Assembly: GCA_013002285.1 (NCBI GenBank)
Contig: JABDKJ010000076.1
Location: 27,073-91,072, forward strand
DNA: 64,000 nucleotides
Reading direction: 5' to 3'
DNA from: Flavobacteriales bacterium
GTDB lineage: Bacteria; Bacteroidota; Bacteroidia; Flavobacteriales; JABDKJ01
Positions 61,436 through 64,000 of the stretch are shown here, piece by piece (position 1 is the stretch's first letter; each line of letters starts with the position of its first letter). A program made the position numbers and the translations under genes. The notes below the pieces were generated by a model, which did not search any database, was not told where the DNA came from, and worked only from the letters and a program-made list of their open reading frames with translations.

Positions 61436-64000
61436 CTATCCTCCAACCATTTTTTTGATCTGATCTAATTTGAATAATGCCTCGACTGGCGTTAGTGAAT
61501 TAATGTCCGTTTTGATCAATTCTTCTTTGATGTTTTGAAGCACGGGGTCATCTAATTGAAAGAAGCTCAATTGCATATCATCTCCTAGGTCTATCTTTTG
61601 TTCGCTGTCGTGCATTTTTTCAAGGGACTTTAGTACCTCCTTTGCCCTAAAAACGATCTTCGAAGGTATTCCAGCCATCTTAGCCACTTCTATACCAAAA
61701 CTATGTGCAGAGCCTCCCGCTTTCAGTTTTCTTAGAAAAACGATCTTCTTGTCGATCTCTTTTACACTTACGTTATGGTTCCTTATCCGTTCGAATTTTG
61801 TGGCCATTTCATTCAGCTCATGATAGTGCGTAGCAAATAATGTCTTAGGTTGGAATTGGCCGTTTTCATGAAGGTATTCTGTGATCGCCCATGCGATCGA
61901 GATACCATCGTAAGTACTGGTTCCGCGACCTATCTCATCCAACAATATCAGGCTGCGCATTGAAAGATTGTTCAATATACTTGCAGTCTCGTTCATTTCA
62001 ACCATGAATGTAGACTCACCTGAAGAGATGTTGTCACTTGCACCTACACGCGTGAAGATCTTGTCGACCAAACCAATGCGCGCACTTTTTGCAGGAATGA
62101 ATGACCCCATTTGGGCCATGAGAACACACAGCGCAGTCTGTCTTAAAATGGCTGATTTACCAGACATGTTAGGGCCGGTTATCATGATGACTTGTTGTGT
62201 ATCATTGTCGAGATAGATGTCATTCGGCACATACTTCTCTCCCAAGGGAAGATTTTGTTCAATAACTGCATGCCTACTTTCCTTTAGGTCTATGACCAGA
62301 TCATCGCCTATCTGCGGTCTCGTATAACCATTCCGTATAGCGATCTTGGCGAATGAGACCAAGCAATCTAGTTTGGCAAGGGCCATAGATGTCTCTTGGA
62401 CTTCTGGAATGTGTACCTGAATATTTTCCATAAAAGACGCGAAGAGTTGGTTCTCAATGATCGATATCTTATCCTGTGCACCTAAGATCTTGGTCTCATA
62501 TTCTTTGAGCTCTGGCGTTATGTATCTTTCAGCTTGAGTAAGGGTTTGCTTCCTTATCCATTCCTCAGGGACTTTGTCTTTGTGCGTATTGCGTACTTCC
62601 AGATAATATCCGAAAACATTGTTGTATCCTATTTTGAGTGAAGGGATACCCGTATTCTCGATCTCCCTTTCCTGGAGTTTGATCAAATGGTCTTTTCCGG
62701 AAAATGCAATGGACCTCAACTCATCCAATTCCTCATTGAAACCATCATTGATGTAATTTCCTTTACTAAAAAGTGCAGGAGCTTCGGGGTGCAATGTGCT
62801 CACTATTTTTTCTCTGAGTTCTGAACAGTCACGGAGTTCATCTGAGATCTTCTTTAAAGCTTTTACCCCGCTGCTATTGCAGATCTCCTTAATGGGTTGA
62901 GTTATTTCCAATGCGCTGGCCAGATGTAAGATCTCTTTTGGATTGGCCTTTTTCACAGCTACTCTGGAAATGATCCGTTCTACATCTCCGATCTGTTTGA
63001 ACATAAGGGCGATGTCTGCTATTCGTTCTTCTTCTGAACTAAAGTAAGAAACGCCATCTAAGCGATCGTTTATACTTCTAAGGTCTTTCAATGGGAGTAG
63101 AATCCATCGCTTAAGCAGACGAGCCCCCATTGGGGAGCTTGTGTGGTCCATCACGCTCATTAATGACAAGCCATTGGAACTCAGAGGATGTATCAATTCT
63201 AAATTCCGGATCGTGAATGGGTCCAGCCATACATGTTCATTTTCATCAAGCCTGGAAATGGCCCTGATATGATTCAGGTCTGTATGGTGAGTATCTCTAA
63301 GGTATTGAAGAATGGCTCCGGCAGCAATAACCCCATCTTTCATTTCTGAAATGCCAAATCCTTTTAGGGTAAGCGTCTGAAATTGTTCCAACAATTTCTC
63401 TTCGGCAAAATCAGGTTCAAAGATCCAATCTTCTAATTCAAAATTGTTGAATGCATTTTTACTTATATCCTCAAATTCGTTATGCTTAGCTCTTGAATGA
63501 AGTACTTCACTCGGCTTGAATGCCTCAAGCAGTTTAAGGATATATGCCTCATCGCCTTCAGAGATCAAGAATTCTCCGGTGGAGATATCAAGGAATGAAA
63601 CACCGAGACGTTTTTGGTTGAAATGCAAAGCTGCAAGAAAATTGTTGGATTTATTGTCCAACACATTGTCATTGAGAGCCACTCCGGGGGTGATCAATTC
63701 CGTTACCCCTCTTTTTACGATCTTTTTGGTCTGCTTTGGATCCTCCAGTTGGTCGCAAATGGCTACGCGATATCCCGCCCTTACTAATTTGGGTAAATAG
63801 CTGTCCAATGAATGGTGTGGGAAGCCAGCAAGATCAATGAAAGCAGCTGCACCGTTCTTTCGTTTTGTCAAGACTATACCCAAGACCTTACTTGCTTTAA
63901 CAGCATCCTCTCCGAAAGTCTCATAAAAATCACCAACACGAAAAAGCAAAAGAGCATCAGGATACTTGGCCTTGATGCCATTATATTGCTTCATCAAAGG
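61436..64000 (-). CDS. mutS: DNA mismatch repair protein MutS (start outside window)
   Basis: The visible 854 residues run to the right edge and begin PLMKQYNGIKAKYPDA, so only about 10 N-terminal residues are missing. Mismatch-contact motif FRVGDFYETFGEDA near residue 20, then connector and lever domains, and the ATPase: Walker A TGPNMSGKSAIL, GASDNISSGESTFMVEM, Walker B LILLDEIGRGTSTYDG and THYHELNEM. A dimer that recognises mispairs. MutL is not adjacent. Confidence 0.96.
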   Translation of the reverse strand, partial: PLMKQYNGIKAKYPDALLLFRVGDFYETFGEDAVKASKVLGIVLTKRKNGAAAFIDLAGFPHHSLDSYLPKLVRAGYRVAICDQLEDPKQTKKIVKRGVTELITPGVALNDNVLDNKSNNFLAALHFNQKRLGVSFLDISTGEFLISEGDEAYILKLLEAFKPSEVLHSRAKHNEFEDISKNAFNNFELEDWIFEPDFAEEKLLEQFQTLTLKGFGISEMKDGVIAAGAILQYLRDTHHTDLNHIRAISRLDENEHVWLDPFTIRNLELIHPLSSNGLSLMSVMDHTSSPMGARLLKRWILLPLKDLRSINDRLDGVSYFSSEEERIADIALMFKQIGDVERIISRVAVKKANPKEILHLASALEITQPIKEICNSSGVKALKKISDELRDCSELREKIVSTLHPEAPALFSKGNYINDGFNEELDELRSIAFSGKDHLIKLQEREIENTGIPSLKIGYNNVFGYYLEVRNTHKDKVPEEWIRKQTLTQAERYITPELKEYETKILGAQDKISIIENQLFASFMENIQVHIPEVQETSMALAKLDCLVSFAKIAIRNGYTRPQIGDDLVIDLKESRHAVIEQNLPLGEKYVPNDIYLDNDTQQVIMITGPNMSGKSAILRQTALCVLMAQMGSFIPAKSARIGLVDKIFTRVGASDNISSGESTFMVEMNETASILNNLSMRSLILLDEIGRGTSTYDGISIAWAITEYLHENGQFQPKTLFATHYHELNEMATKFERIRNHNVSVKEIDKKIVFLRKLKAGGSAHSFGIEVAKMAGIPSKIVFRAKEVLKSLEKMHDSEQKIDLGDDMQLSFFQLDDPVLQNIKEELIKTDINSLTPVEALFKLDQIKKMVGG

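Overview
The window comes from a Bacteroidota chromosome of low-to-moderate GC. It most resembles the gliding/T9SS-bearing Flavobacteriales or Saprospiria, but I cannot place it more precisely. The evidence is type IX secretion (T9SS) C-terminal sorting domains, a PorV/PorQ-family barrel, TonB-dependent receptors with carboxypeptidase-regulatory-like N-termini, a DUF1800/DUF1501 pair, DUF3127, the tig-clpP-clpX order, and promoters of the Bacteroidota type (-33 TTTG, -7 TAnnTTTG). There is no rRNA, CRISPR array, insertion sequence or prophage. Three tRNA genes are present.

Layout. 1-4.2 kb: sppA (cut by the left edge), folK, a deoxynucleoside kinase and an OmpA/TPR lipoprotein. 4.4-8.5 kb: DUF1800, DUF1501 and a T9SS cargo protein. 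8.5-20.5 kb: eleven tightly packed minus-strand genes. In transcription order they are a coiled-coil protein, an unrecognised protein, an AAA+ ATPase with an altered Walker B, a second unrecognised protein, two 3-TM membrane proteins (one with a large predicted periplasmic domain), EcsC, a UbiA prenyltransferase, a GT4 glycosyltransferase, an exported protein with a possible caspase-like His/Cys dyad, and a small membrane protein. 20.7-25.8 kb: a T9SS cargo gene, clpX, clpP, tig and tRNA-Leu(UAG). 25.9-32 kb: flavin reductase, DUF3127, an ABC permease/GT2/flippase-like trio, ruvC, HIT and greA. 32-41 kb: TonB receptor, giant exported protein and PorV-like barrel, in one operon. 41-46 kb: small exported proteins, hldD, queD-folE, a Bax-inhibitor-like gene and fabD. 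46-54 kb: a sugar-nucleotide operon (CpsB-type phosphatase, RfbB, UDP-GlcNAc 6-dehydrogenase, 3-dehydrogenase, acetyltransferase, UDP-xylose synthase, Ugd, aminotransferase). 54-56.4 kb: a possible barrel protein, waaA, tRNA-Gly and tRNA-Leu(UAA). 56.8-64 kb: a TonB-receptor-like barrel, a broken LamG/FN3/T9SS gene, a short plus-strand transcription unit with no obvious gene, and mutS (cut by the right edge).

How the genes fit together. Much of the window serves the envelope: LPS core (hldD, waaA), acetamido-uronic acid and UDP-xylose precursors, surface-protein export, and the 8.5-20.5 kb cluster. That cluster is the strongest candidate for an undescribed system. It looks like an AAA+-driven machine at the inner membrane with a long-helix partner, and I do not recognise four or five of its parts.
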